In this document: positions 52,650 through 62,986 of the stretch, piece after piece
How the letters are laid out: each line of letters opens with the position of its first letter
Numbering within the stretch: position 1 is the first letter of the stretch
Assembly: GCA_002049455.2 (NCBI GenBank)
Contig: KV918882.1
Coordinates: 145,085 to 209,084 of the forward strand
DNA length: 64,000 nucleotides
From: Porphyra umbilicalis
Taxonomy: Eukaryota; Rhodophyta; Bangiophyceae; Bangiales; Bangiaceae
Direction of reading: 5' to 3'
Made by a program: the position numbers and the translations under genes
Notes under the pieces: generated by a model
Told to the model about the DNA's origin: nothing
The model's database searches: none
The model's input: the letters and a program-made list of their open reading frames with translations, nothing else

Positions 52650-55600
52650 ATGCTCGACTTGGGGTTGCCCGGCGGAACGCGAAAGCGTAGGGTGACAAGA
52701 CTCTTACGTCGTGCCCTTCGGCACTATGAGATCGCAGCCACGTTAGGCCCCTGCCTGTGCGTAATGCAAAGTTGCCGCCCTGTCTTAGTCACGGGCGCCG
52801 GGGTGAACATAGTGCGAACTAGTGTTCTCCCTTCGAACTGGATGGCTTACGCCGAAGAGTTGACTACTCTTCCGCGCATCCGAGATGCAAACAACAATCG
52901 TCTCGTGACGAAGTATGCCATACATCTGTATGTAGACACCGGAGGTGTGCATCTCTTTGACCGATTCCTCGTTGCCGACAACTTGTCAGTCCCGTGCATT
53001 CTTGGCACCGAGTTCATTCAACAAAACATCGAGGGCATTCTGCCGCGCTTGCGCAAGATCGTCTGGCAAGAGCACGTGCGATGCACGGAAGAGCAACCTC
53101 GGCCAACGCCGATCTTAGCTTGTCTTAACGACAGCGCGTGGGACCGCCACTGGCAAGATAGACCCGCTGGGGTTCGAGCCTGCAAACAGGTGCGTGTCAA
53201 CGGACACAAGGAGGAGTGGATCATGGCCACGTGCGACACGCCTGGTATGGTTACCATCACACCGAACATTCGGTTGTGCCGACACAAGTCCATGGCAGTC
53301 GCCCGCGGCATCGCCATCGTCAAACCGGACGAACCATTCTTGGTCAAGTTCTGCAACTTCGGCAAGGATCAAGTCATTGTTCGCAAGAACTCAACCTTGG
53401 GGTTCGCAGAACCCTACCAATGGCCGATGCTTTCCGCCGTCTTGGATGACAACACCCCAAAGGGTGGAACCGATAACTCATCGGACGACGCGAGTCGTGA
53501 CCCACTCGAGGACCTCGACCTCAGTGAGGCACCCGAGTACCTGCACAAGCAGATTCGTGACATGCTTAAGACGCATTCGTCTATGTGGGATGGAACCCTT
53601 GGCGTCCTCCGTGCTACGGAGCACGCCATCGTCACTCCTCCCGACGCCCTGCCCATACGGGCCCAACCCTACCGGACCGGGCCGTTCAAACGGCAGATCA
53701 TCGCTGATCAGATCAACAAGATGTTGAAGCTCAACGTCATTGCCCCTAGCCACAGTGCTTGGGCAAGCCCCGTGGTAGTTGTACTAAAGAAGAACGGCAA
53801 AGCCCGATTCTGCGTCGACTATCGTCGGTTAAACAACATCACCAAGAAGGATGCTTATCCCTTGCCTCGGATGGAGGACTGCCTTGACTCCTTGGGAGAT
53901 GCCCAAGTGTTCACGTCTCTCGACTGCACCGCGGGGTACTGGCAAGTACCCTTACGCAAGGACGACCAAGAGAAGTCGGCGTTCACGACGCACTGTTGTA
54001 TATACCACTGGTTATCCATGCCTTTCGGCTTGACGAACGCGCCGGCTACCTTTCAGCGTGCGTTGGATATTATCCTCTCGGGCTTGAAGTGGAAGATATG
54101 CCTTGTCTACCTAGACGATGTCATCATCTTCGCCGCAAACGCGGAACAACACGTCAAAGACGTTGATACGGTTCTGCACCGTCTGCGAGAAGCCGGGGTT
54201 ACCCTCAACTTGGAAAAGTGCACGTGGTTTTCCGATGAGGTCGAGTACCTAGGACACATTGTCCGCCCCGGGCCACTGCACGTGCACAACAAGAACGTGG
54301 ATGCTCTGAAGCATGCCAAGTTCCCAACAACAAAGATCCAGCTGAAAAGCTTCTTGGGCATGTGCAACGTCTATCGACGGTTTGTCACAGACTTTGCCAA
54401 ACGAGCAAAGCCCCCGAACGCCCTGACTAGGGCCGAGATCCCACCGGATCTACCACCACCAACGGACGTGGCTATCGCCGCATTCGAAGACCTTCGAATG
54501 GCACTATTGTGCCCACCGGTACTTGCCTTGCCAAAGGCCAATCGGAAGCTCGTCGTTGACGTTGACGCATGCGCCGACCAAGTTGGTTGTACCCTCCTCC
54601 AGGAGGAGCCGGGCGAACTGCTTCATCCTGTCGGATATTGGAGTTGAGGACTCACTGCTGCAGAGCAAAACTACTCCACGACGTAGCGCGAATGCCTCGG
54701 CGTCCTGTGGGCTGTCCCCAAGTTGAGGCACTTCCTCGACGGACAACGGTTCCTCATCCGAACGGATCATCAAGCACTTAGCTGGATCTACATCACGACC
54801 GACTCAAGCGGACGCTTGATGCGATGGCGACTTCGCCTCTCCGAATACACATTCGATATGGTTTATAAACCAGGTGTATCGCACCACTTGCTCGACTTCC
54901 TGTCGCGCGCCTCTACGGTGGCGCCGCCAGAAGATATCCATGATGATATACCTTGTCTGGCATTGGCCGAGACGGCCAACGGCTTAAGAACGGGGAGGTA
55001 CACGGGTACCGACACACCGGAACCGGTGGAGTTCGACGATGTTGTCGAAGCACAACAAACAGACGACTTCTGCGTCGAGATGTCCACTCGCGTGGAGCGC
55101 GGAACGGCCAAGGCCTTCTTCCGCGATGAGCATCACGCTCTGTACCGCCGTGCGCCTTACGGCAATCAACTGGTTATTCCAAAGTCGCTACGCGAACGCG
55201 TGTTGACCCTCGAGCACCACGCAACCGTGGCCGCCCATCCTGGTATGAACCGGATGTATTACAGAATGCGTAAGGCATACTACTGGCCTTCAGTGGTGAC
55301 GGATATTCATTCGACCATCACCAAATGCACAACGTGTGCGCAAAATCGCCTCGCCTTGCGGCGACACACCACGCCCTTGACCCTGTTCCAGGCTACGGAG
55401 TCTCTCACGGAGCTATCCGTTGATATCTTTGGGCCCATTCCGGCCTCCAAGAAGGGCAACCGCTTCATCTCGGTTATCACCGACCGCTTCGCCAAGCTCA
55501 CCAAGTGCGTCGCCTTGCGGCGAATCACGGCCATGTCCGTGGCGTCAGCCATCATCGACGCTTGGGTGTCAGCCTACGGGCCACCGGACCGGATCCTATC

Positions 55601-57113
55601 GGACGAAGGGCCCCAGTTCATGTCGAGCTTCTTCATCGCCGTGATGAAAATGCTTGGCATTGAAACGGTTCGCACCACGGCGTATCATCCCCAAACCAAT
55701 GGGCAAGTCGAACGGTACAACCGTACCATGGCTACTCAGCTGCGACACTACGTCGCCGACGACCCATCACGATGGGATGAGCTACTCCCGGTAATCACCA
55801 TGGCGTATAATAGCCAACCACACCGGTCGACGGGCATCGCCCCATTTGAGCTCGTTATCCCAAGGCGGATCCCCAACCTCACGGTTCGCAACTTGCCCCC
55901 GGGCACTCCGCTTACCAATAAGGGAACGCTCAAGGACGGGTCACCCCTAGCTCGCAAACGCGAGTTCATGGCCCGCCTGCGCAAGCAGATCCCCATCGTA
56001 GTCGAGGCCTTGCGTAAGACGCAACAACGTTACAAACGTAACTTCGACCATCGGGTCGCAACCCGCAATGCGGACGTCAAGATCGGCGACTACGTATATA
56101 CGACCAACCACGATCGGCAAAACAAGCTGCAAACCAAAGCTATCGGACCCATCGTGGTCATTGACGCAGACGCGGACGCCTCCACGTTTGTCATTGACAT
56201 TGACGGGGAGGAGAAACGCGTCAGCAGTGACCATGTCACCCCAGCTCCTCTTCCAACGACGACGGACACGGTTCCACACCCCCTGCTAGATGGTCTAGAC
56301 CAACGTAAGTCACCCCCGGCAACTGCCGATGAGTATGTGATCAACAAACTCCTAGGCTTACGCCAGACGGGTGAAAGCTATAGCGCTAAGGTGCGCTGGT
56401 TCGACTACGGGTCGAAAGAGCACACCTGGGAACCCCTGGAGAACCTCCCCCGCAACCTGGTGGTGCGTTTCCTTCGACAGAAGAAGAAGCATGTACCGGG
56501 GTACGAGTGGCAAACGCCAACGCGACGAAGTCACCGACAGGCCGGGCTCACAACCGTGGCCAACATCGTCATGGACTCCACGTGGATACCCACTATCCAA
56601 CATGTCCATGTTACCGGTGACGGAGTTATCCTTGCCGACGTCTCGTGGACAGAGTCAAGTACAGACGTTGCAATTAAGGAATTAATTCCTGTTGCGTGGC
56701 TCAAGTCCACTCTGCCGTCCATGACGCGCAACTTGGCGTATGATCCCCAACTTGCCTTGCGGCATTTCTCTCGGCTGAACCGTGTTTACGGCCCGTACAC
56801 ATATGTGTGGCCGAAATCCGCACAGGCGACACTGATCGGGAGCGATCCCCCTGTACCAGTGCTCCCCAACGGGTTTCTGGTACCTCCGGTGCAACACTTG
56901 GACTCAGTCCTTCGACGCTTGGTAACAACCACAGAGGAAGCAACCGTGGTAATACCACAATGGACCAACACCAGTTGGTACGCTACTGCCATACGTGCAT
57001 GTTTCGAGTACGAAGTGCTTTTATCAGCAGACTCAAGGGATACAAATCCCACAACATGGGCCATGATGGCCTGCCACTTCCTTCATCGCTATGACGATAA
57101 ACAGAAAAACTGA
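52650..57113 (+). pseudogene. Ty3 pol: protease, RT, RNase H, integrase, chromodomain, extra C-terminal domain
   Basis: A single frame from ATG 52650 with two stops, TGA 54645-54647 and TAG 54684-54686, both in RNase H (before and after SLTAAEQNYST-type sequence). The protease keeps GTEF but has Val in place of Asp before TGAG. RT is intact, with FCVDYRRLN, MPFGLTNAP and VYLDDVII. Integrase has the HHCC finger and the D,D,E set (DIFGPI, SDEGPQF, GQVERYN). A chromodomain follows (VRWFDYGSKEHTWEPLENL). About 185 further residues form an additional domain with IPQWTNTSWYATAIRACF that I cannot assign. Chromodomain integrases target heterochromatin. Confidence 0.9.
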
Positions 57114-57255
57114 GAAGTGGATACAAACATGTCAAACGACAAACAACAACAAGACGAAGAAACATCAACACCCTAAAAAGGCGTAAGACCCCGACATTGT
57201 CAACCCCACCCCCCCACCGGGGTCAACCGAGCAAGCCACTGAACAGAGAACCTCG

Positions 57256-59214
57256 CTACTCCTCGTCGTCACGACGACGCGAGTCCCGGCGGGAATCGCG
57301 GCTCGCGCCAACACTGGCCGCCGACTCCTGCAAGACACTACGCGCACGCGTGTTGCGCGCCGAGTGCGGAGCCCCCGTAGACGGGCCCCCGCCCTCGTGG
57401 GTCCGACGACCAAGGATGCTCTGCGCGTTGAAGCGTGCCGGCGTAGCCTCCTCCTCTGGCTGGATAGCCTCGAGGTGTTGGGCGAATCGCCCGTAGTTGG
57501 CATCGCCGTCAACGGCGCGAGCCACGGCCTGTCCAATAATGGACAAAGCCGACTCGACACCCCGTCCGTCCGCGCGCTCAACAGCGGTCCGCAAGCCCGC
57601 GATCTGCTCGACCCAGGCGTTAGCCACCGCCGACAAGGCTGCCCCGCGGGGCGCGCGAGCGCGTACATCGTGCGCGCGCGCCGACCCAAACAAGGCAACC
57701 GCCGCGGTGGACGACGCGCGGGTCGGCCAAGTGGCATCCACCGACCGGGGCGGAGACGACGAGCGATCGCGCCGCGGTGATCGCGGGCGGTAGCGGCCCT
57801 CTCGGGCGTCGCCAACGGCGTGAGCCCAGGTCCGACGACCACGACGCCACACCCCGGGATGGTTCGAAGTAATTCGAGCCATCGGGAGTGGCGCGTTCGG
57901 GTCCAACGCCCAGTCGAAATCGACACAAGGGTGGCGAAGGCAAAAGCCGTACTCCTTGGTCGGGTCGACCGTGACCCGCACCTGACGGACTTCCCCGGAG
58001 TCGCGGTCGCGCCAGACGACGTCCTTAAGGACCTCCCGCCAGGGAAACGCCGTCACGGCTTGACGCATCTTGCCGTACAAGACGTACTTGGCTTCGCCGT
58101 CGGACGCGTCCTTCAACTTGGACATATCCAAAGCGTCGAAATGACGAAGCGTCTTCGTGTCCAAGTGGACGAAGAGCTTGTCCTCCTGCAGGGTGTGAAC
58201 CCACGCAGCAACTAAGTTGCAGTAGTACTCGGAGTACACCTCCTGCCAGACGGAGCTGTAGGCGTTGCGCAGCGCATCCGCCAGGTACGACACCACTACG
58301 GGGGTCGCCACCCACAACCCCGTGTGGGACTCCCACGCCGGGATAGGCGGAAGCCAACGGGACAAGTCGAACGCCCGTGGCGCACGGAGAAATCCAGCCG
58401 CCCACGCGGTGGGCATCAACTCGCGACCGCGAAAGAAGCGCGTGTCAGCGGCCCGACGGTGGTCGGATGGGAACATCGGCAGCCGAAAAGGGTTCGGCAA
58501 CCCGGTAACCCGCGGACTGCGGTCATCCTCGACGTTGTCGTTCTCCTCGTGCTTCACCAGCGCGAGCTGCTCGAGGTACGGCTCCAGACCGGAGTCGTGC
58601 CCGAACGGGACCGAAAGGTCCTCGGCGAGAGCCCACTTGAGGAAGACGGCCTTGGGCCAGTTGCGCAGCAAGCGGAAAAACGAGTTGGCCGCCGCCTCGA
58701 TCGTCTCTGTACCCTTCACAGGGAACATAAGCGCATTGGCGTACACCAAACGGTGGAACGGGTGCAAGGGCAATTGGTACCGCACGACCTCGTTGCAAAA
58801 CGACATCACCTCGTATACACGACGCTGAGGTCCCTGGTTCCCAAAGTACGGGTCCCCATGGACCTCGGCCACGCGGTCGCCCGCGTGGTCCGGCAACCCG
58901 GCTTGCGCCATCACGTCGATAAAGTCGGGCAACGCCTCGTAGTGCGCGTAAACACGGCGCGTGTGCGCACGAGCGCGGTTGCGTACGCACATCTCGTACA
59001 GACGGTTGTCGGTGACTCGCGGGACCCCATCGACCACCTCCACAGGGTTGGCGTGCACGAAGTACGAGCCGCGAGGCCGAAACTGGCGCAAGACCTCCGG
59101 GTCCGCGGAGTAATCCACTTCCGGATGGCCCCCAGCGGCGGCATGCGCCCCGTCGATGGCCTCACCGCCACCGGCAACGCCGACGTCCACCGCCATCGCG
59201 GCTGAATCCGCCAT
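57256..59214 (-). CDS. Antisense gene of the Ty3 element, 652-residue protein of unknown function
   Basis: Runs opposite to pol, tail to tail, with 142 bp between the stop codons. ATG 59214 is conserved in the truncated second copy (ATG 62090), where the first 60-odd residues are still readable, so the start is well supported. The body looks like a genuine globular protein with Trp, Tyr, His and Phe well spread (RQFRPRGSYFVHANPVEVVDG, VMSFCNEVVRYQLPLHPFHRLVY, VAAWVHTLQEDKLFVHLDTK). The last 200 residues are Arg/Ser-rich, then helical, then Arg/Asp-rich. No known domain is recognised. Antisense ORFs in the same place are known in some plant Ty3 elements such as Grande and RIRE2. No frame break or stop is seen, unlike gag and pol. 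Confidence 0.7.
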   Translation of the reverse strand: MADSAAMAVDVGVAGGGEAIDGAHAAAGGHPEVDYSADPEVLRQFRPRGSYFVHANPVEVVDGVPRVTDNRLYEMCVRNRARAHTRRVYAHYEALPDFIDVMAQAGLPDHAGDRVAEVHGDPYFGNQGPQRRVYEVMSFCNEVVRYQLPLHPFHRLVYANALMFPVKGTETIEAAANSFFRLLRNWPKAVFLKWALAEDLSVPFGHDSGLEPYLEQLALVKHEENDNVEDDRSPRVTGLPNPFRLPMFPSDHRRAADTRFFRGRELMPTAWAAGFLRAPRAFDLSRWLPPIPAWESHTGLWVATPVVVSYLADALRNAYSSVWQEVYSEYYCNLVAAWVHTLQEDKLFVHLDTKTLRHFDALDMSKLKDASDGEAKYVLYGKMRQAVTAFPWREVLKDVVWRDRDSGEVRQVRVTVDPTKEYGFCLRHPCVDFDWALDPNAPLPMARITSNHPGVWRRGRRTWAHAVGDAREGRYRPRSPRRDRSSSPPRSVDATWPTRASSTAAVALFGSARAHDVRARAPRGAALSAVANAWVEQIAGLRTAVERADGRGVESALSIIGQAVARAVDGDANYGRFAQHLEAIQPEEEATPARFNAQSILGRRTHEGGGPSTGAPHSARNTRARSVLQESAASVGASRDSRRDSRRRDDEE

Positions 59215-59234
59215 CGCGTTGGCCGTTAGGGGGG

Positions 59235-59470
59235 TGTTTACCCTGGCTGTCGCCGCCGGGCTTGCCGTCCTTGCCGCCGTCGCCGCCGGGCTTGCCGCGC
59301 TTGCCGCCGTCGCCGCCGGGCTTGCCGCGCTTGCCACCCTTGCCGCAGCGCTTGCCGCCCTTTCCGCCGTCGCCGCCGGGCTTGCCGCGCTTGCCACCTT
59401 TGCCGCAGCGCTTGCCGCCCTTGCCGCCGTCGCCGTCGGGCTTGCCGCCCTTGCCGCCGTGCGCGCCGCC
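59235..59470 (+). repeat. 30-bp-type tandem repeats upstream of the antisense gene
   Basis: Variants of GCCGCCGGGCTTGCCGCGCTT are repeated seven or eight times. The same tract, shorter, lies at 62125-62300 in the second copy. On the minus strand one frame reads Gly-Gly-Lys/Gly-Pro collagen-like, but the conserved ATG lies downstream, so it is probably leader sequence. Confidence 0.75.
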
Positions 59471-59664
59471 CCCCCCACCCCACGCAAACCCACACTCACC
59501 GGGCCCACCACCTCGCGGTGTGCCACCTTGCGGCGGCGCACCCCTACTCAACCTTGCCGTTAGGCAGCGACCTGTGCGTGAGCACGAAGACACGGGATGG
59601 CCCCGTGCCGACACAACGCGGACCCACACCCCGGCTTCCGCCGTGTCGTCGGGGGAGTCAACAC

Positions 59665-60920
59665 CAGGGGCTGAGGTGGATAAAGTTGAGCTAGATATAT
59701 CCGCACAGTATACTCGGATATATCCAGATTCATGCCGTAGCTGCGTATTCTTAATGTACTCTGTCCATGCACCGACGATTATAATGTGCCTTAATAACTC
59801 TCTGAGGTCAGGATATAATGTAATCAGAGTGGCGATACTTTGCCTGAGTTTATCCGACTCCCGGAATCGGCTGTGCGCTACAACAACAGTCTGGGGCAGC
59901 CCTTGCGACGCCGCAGGCGAACAAGATGCCAATGTTGGCTACCAGATATGCGATAGGGGCTGGACCTTCGCAACTAAGAGAGAAATGTGTCTGGCACACC
60001 TGAGCCGGATGCCCGGACCACGACGTTAAGGTGTTTGGGTATCCGCAGCATGATCCTATCCCCTTCGCGTAAGGAGCAGCCCTGCCGCCCTGCTTCTCGT
60101 CGCATAAAAACTGCGCGTCTTTGCTGTCACAACACCCTCCAGCGTCGACCACTGTTGCACCCCGACGAGCGCTCATCGTGACTTGGAGAGCACTGCCCGC
60201 AGCACCACAAATCTTTCTGTGTCCGACAACGAGATTGTAGCTTTTAGTTTGCACGCTGGAATTGTGCAGGTACACCATACCACTCCAGTTTCCCAGGAGA
60301 TTGAGACCACCTCAAAACGTACGTTGGCTGGCGCTAGTGTCTATTCTACCGCAATCGGGCATCAAATGATGCCCGTTTGGGCATCAAATGATGCACCCTC
60401 TCCCAGGGCCAGAAAACGACGGTTCTACCCCCCCTGTTGAGGCAACTGGAGCACCCCCCGTTTGTATCTACAGCATATTGGCTGGGATCTCCCCCAAGAA
60501 TAACAAGGCATCGCTGAGTCCGTTTCTGCTGTCGAAAAGAGCGTCAGAGGTCGGGAAGTACGAAAACGAGCGCTCCGAAAATGGGCATCATTTGATGCGA
60601 TTCGCATCAAATGATGCTGCGGTAGAATAGACACTAGACTGTGTTGGCGGCGTCGTCGGACAACCTCTCGTTGGTACATGCGTCGATCCCTATTTGCGCA
60701 GCAGTGTCCTCCTACGGAATATACTCACTCTAGGTACACAGATTATAATCGAAATCGGAGCAATAACATATCCGAGTATAATGCTGATCCTGAATCCGAC
60801 CGACGAGGTCAGATCCGAATCCAGATACATGATATCATCAAAAACTCAAATCTGAGTGCACGTCAGCGCAACTGGAGTATATTCAGATTCTATGAAAAGT
60901 GACAGATTCAAAAGCCCCTG
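59665..60920. mobile_element. Non-autonomous hAT element inserted in the Ty3 element (1256 bp)
   Basis: Starts CAGGGGCT and ends AGCCCCTG, and is flanked by the 8-bp duplication GTCAACAC (59657-59664, 60921-60928). The truncated second Ty3 copy has the undisturbed site near 62500, where the flanking sequences are continuous and the 8-mer (GTCAGCAC there) occurs once. The interior is AT-richer than the host and has no transposase. It contains its own MITE at 60334-60637. Confidence 0.9.
60334..60637. mobile_element. MITE nested in the hAT element (304 bp)
   Basis: Perfect 20-bp terminal inverted repeats CTAGTGTCTATTCTACCGCA. Each end also carries two copies of the near-palindromic 14-mer GCATCAAATGATGC or its complement (60359-60372, 60381-60394, 60585-60598, 60604-60617). 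The target duplication could be CTAG or TA and cannot be decided because the ends are palindromic. No coding capacity. Confidence 0.85.
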
Positions 60921-61509
60921 GTCAACACCCCGACGAGGGTGGCGCCTGCCGTCACGACGACAACCACCCAGCTGGTGCTGCCCCGCGCGCACGCCTCGGT
61001 GCTAACCGGCTTGGAGGTGTGAACCCCGCCCCCACGCTCGGCACCACGGACCCGCGTCCCGGCTTTCGCCGTGTCGTCGGGGTAGTCAAACCCCCGACGA
61101 AGGAGGCGCCACTCAGCGCCGACGACTGTCGCCCCAACACGTGTTGCACGACGCACCCGCGCACCAACGGGTCCTAACCCCAACGCTCGTCGCCAGTCAA
61201 CCGGCCGTCCGGCCACCACGCCGACGCCGACGCCGACTTGCCTGCGAGGGCGCGCGTACGCGCAAGCGCCGGTCAGACCCGCAGCGTCAGCTGCCCGCCA
61301 CCCACGCCCACGCGTGTGTGGCGGGACGGTCGCGACCGACGACGGCGAACCGCCACCTCCCCCCAATCGGGACTGGGCGGCGCGCCCCCCACGGCTCCCA
61401 CCGCCTGGGCGGTTGCGCCCGCGCGGGCCCGTAAGAGGCCGCGATCGCCCAATCGGGTTTCACCATCCTCGGATCTCACCGGGACGGTTCGAATCTCGCG
61501 TTGGAGGTA

Positions 61510-61902
61510 TGTAGCATATCTCTGCTCCCAATTGGCAATTAGCCACGAGTAGCCCCCTTGACTGGCTGAATCCACGGATTTGTGTGACTCGGCTTGTGGC
61601 ACGCCCTTTGGGGGTTACTTCCGCATTGTTTAATTTTTATTGCTTGTTTGCTTGCCTGTCTTATCTGTCTGCCGGCACTCATTACGATCGCTTGATCGGA
61701 TGGTCGATCGACCAGTGCCGTTGTTTGTATTAAACCACCGTGGGTCCGGGGTCGCCGTCGTGGGCACCACCCGGCTCCCCATCGGATGCCCTTCAACAAA
61801 AGGTCTTTCTTCCTCGCCGCGACGGCGATAGAACTCGCTTTATTGCTTGGCTACGGTCGGTCTCAGTACACTGGTAATTGAACTAACGTTATTAATACCA
61901 CA
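61510..61902 (+). repeat. Right LTR of the Ty3 element
   Basis: Same ends as the left LTR (TGTAGC...ACCACA) and full-length match with scattered differences. It is followed directly by antisense-gene sequence of a second copy, not by a target duplication. Confidence 0.92.
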
Positions 61903-62986
61903 CCATCAACCACCTCCACAGGTTCCGCGTGTGCGTAGTACGAGCCGCGAGGCCGAAACTGGCGCACGACCTCCAGGTCCGTGGAGCAATCCACTTCCGG
62001 ATGGCCCTCAGCGGCGGCATGCGCCCCGTCGATGACCGCCCCGCCATCGGCAACGCCGACGTCCACCGCCATCGCGGCCGAATCCGCCATAGCGTTGGCC
62101 GTTCGGGGGCGTTTACCCTGGCTGTCGCCGCCGGGCTTGCCGCGCTTGCCGCCGACGCAGCGCTTGCCGCCCTTGCCGCCGTCGCCGCCGGGCTTGCCGC
62201 CCTTGCCGTCGCCGACGCAGCGCTTGCCGCCCTTGCCGCCGTCGCCGCCGGGCTTGCCGCCCTTGTCGTCGTCGTCGCCGGGCTTGCCGCGCTTGCCACC
62301 GTGCGAGCCGCCCCCCCCACCCAGCGCAAACCCACACTCACCGAGTCCTCAACCTCGCGGTGTGCCACCTCGCGGCGGCGCACCCCTACTCAACCTTGCC
62401 GTTAGGCCGCGACCTGTGCGTGAGCACGAAGACACGGGATGGCCCCGTGCCGACACAACGCGGACCGGCACCCCGGCTTTCGCCTCGTCGCAAAGGAAGT
62501 CAGCACCCCGAAGAGGTCGGCGCCTGCCGGCACGACGATGACCACCCAGCCAGTGCTGCACCGCGCGCACGCCTCGGTGGTAACCGGCCTTGAGGTGCGA
62601 ACCCCACCCCCACTCTCGGTAACACGGACCCGCGTCCCGGCTTTCGCCGTGTCGTCGGGGTAGTCAAACCCCCGACGAAGGAGGCGCCACTCGGCGCCGA
62701 CGGCGGTCGCCCCAACACGTGTTGCACGACGCACCTGCGCATCAACGGTTCTTAACCCCGACGCTCGTCGCCAGTCAACCGGCCGCCTGGCCCCCACGCC
62801 CACGCCGACGCCGACTCGCCTGCGCGGGCGCGCGTACGCGCAAGCGCCGGTCGGACCCGCAGCGTCAGCGGGCCGCCACCCACGCCCACGCGTGCGTGGC
62901 CGGACAGTCGCGACCGACGACGGCGAACCGCCATCTCCCCCCAATCGGGACTGGGCGGCGCGCCCCCCCACGGCTCCCGCCGCCTG
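61903..62986 (+). mobile_element. Truncated second copy of the Ty3 3' region
   Basis: Matches 59034-61410 of the first copy, minus the hAT insertion. The left edge joins the LTR directly to the start region of the antisense gene (readable from ATG 62090 for about 62 codons, then into the LTR). The right edge, near 62986, breaks off before the LTR and joins a different ORF. It could be one unit of a tandem LTR-sharing array with a large internal deletion. Confidence 0.8.

Larger units (their letters stand above)
50377..61902 (+). mobile_element. Ty3/gypsy LTR retrotransposon with chromodomain and antisense gene
   Basis: Two LTRs of 392 and 393 bp bound an 11.5-kb element: primer-binding site, gag with CCHC knuckle, protease/RT/RNase H/integrase/chromodomain, a C-terminal extension, then a 652-codon gene on the opposite strand, and a hAT insertion before the right LTR. 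Several in-frame stops make it inactive. The LTRs differ at roughly 4% of positions by eye, so it is not very recent. The 5-bp flanks of the two LTRs do not match, and a second, truncated copy follows the right LTR. Confidence 0.9.

Noticed and set aside
59162-59932. Collagen-like Gly-Gly-Lys repeat protein on the minus strand
   Set aside because: The repeat-coding frame lies upstream of the conserved ATG of the antisense gene and runs into the hAT insertion; a repeat tract in the leader explains it.
61480-61506. T-arm-like GGTTCGAATC near the right LTR, a possible third tRNA
   Set aside because: The bases on either side do not pair as a T-stem and no D or anticodon arm lies upstream.
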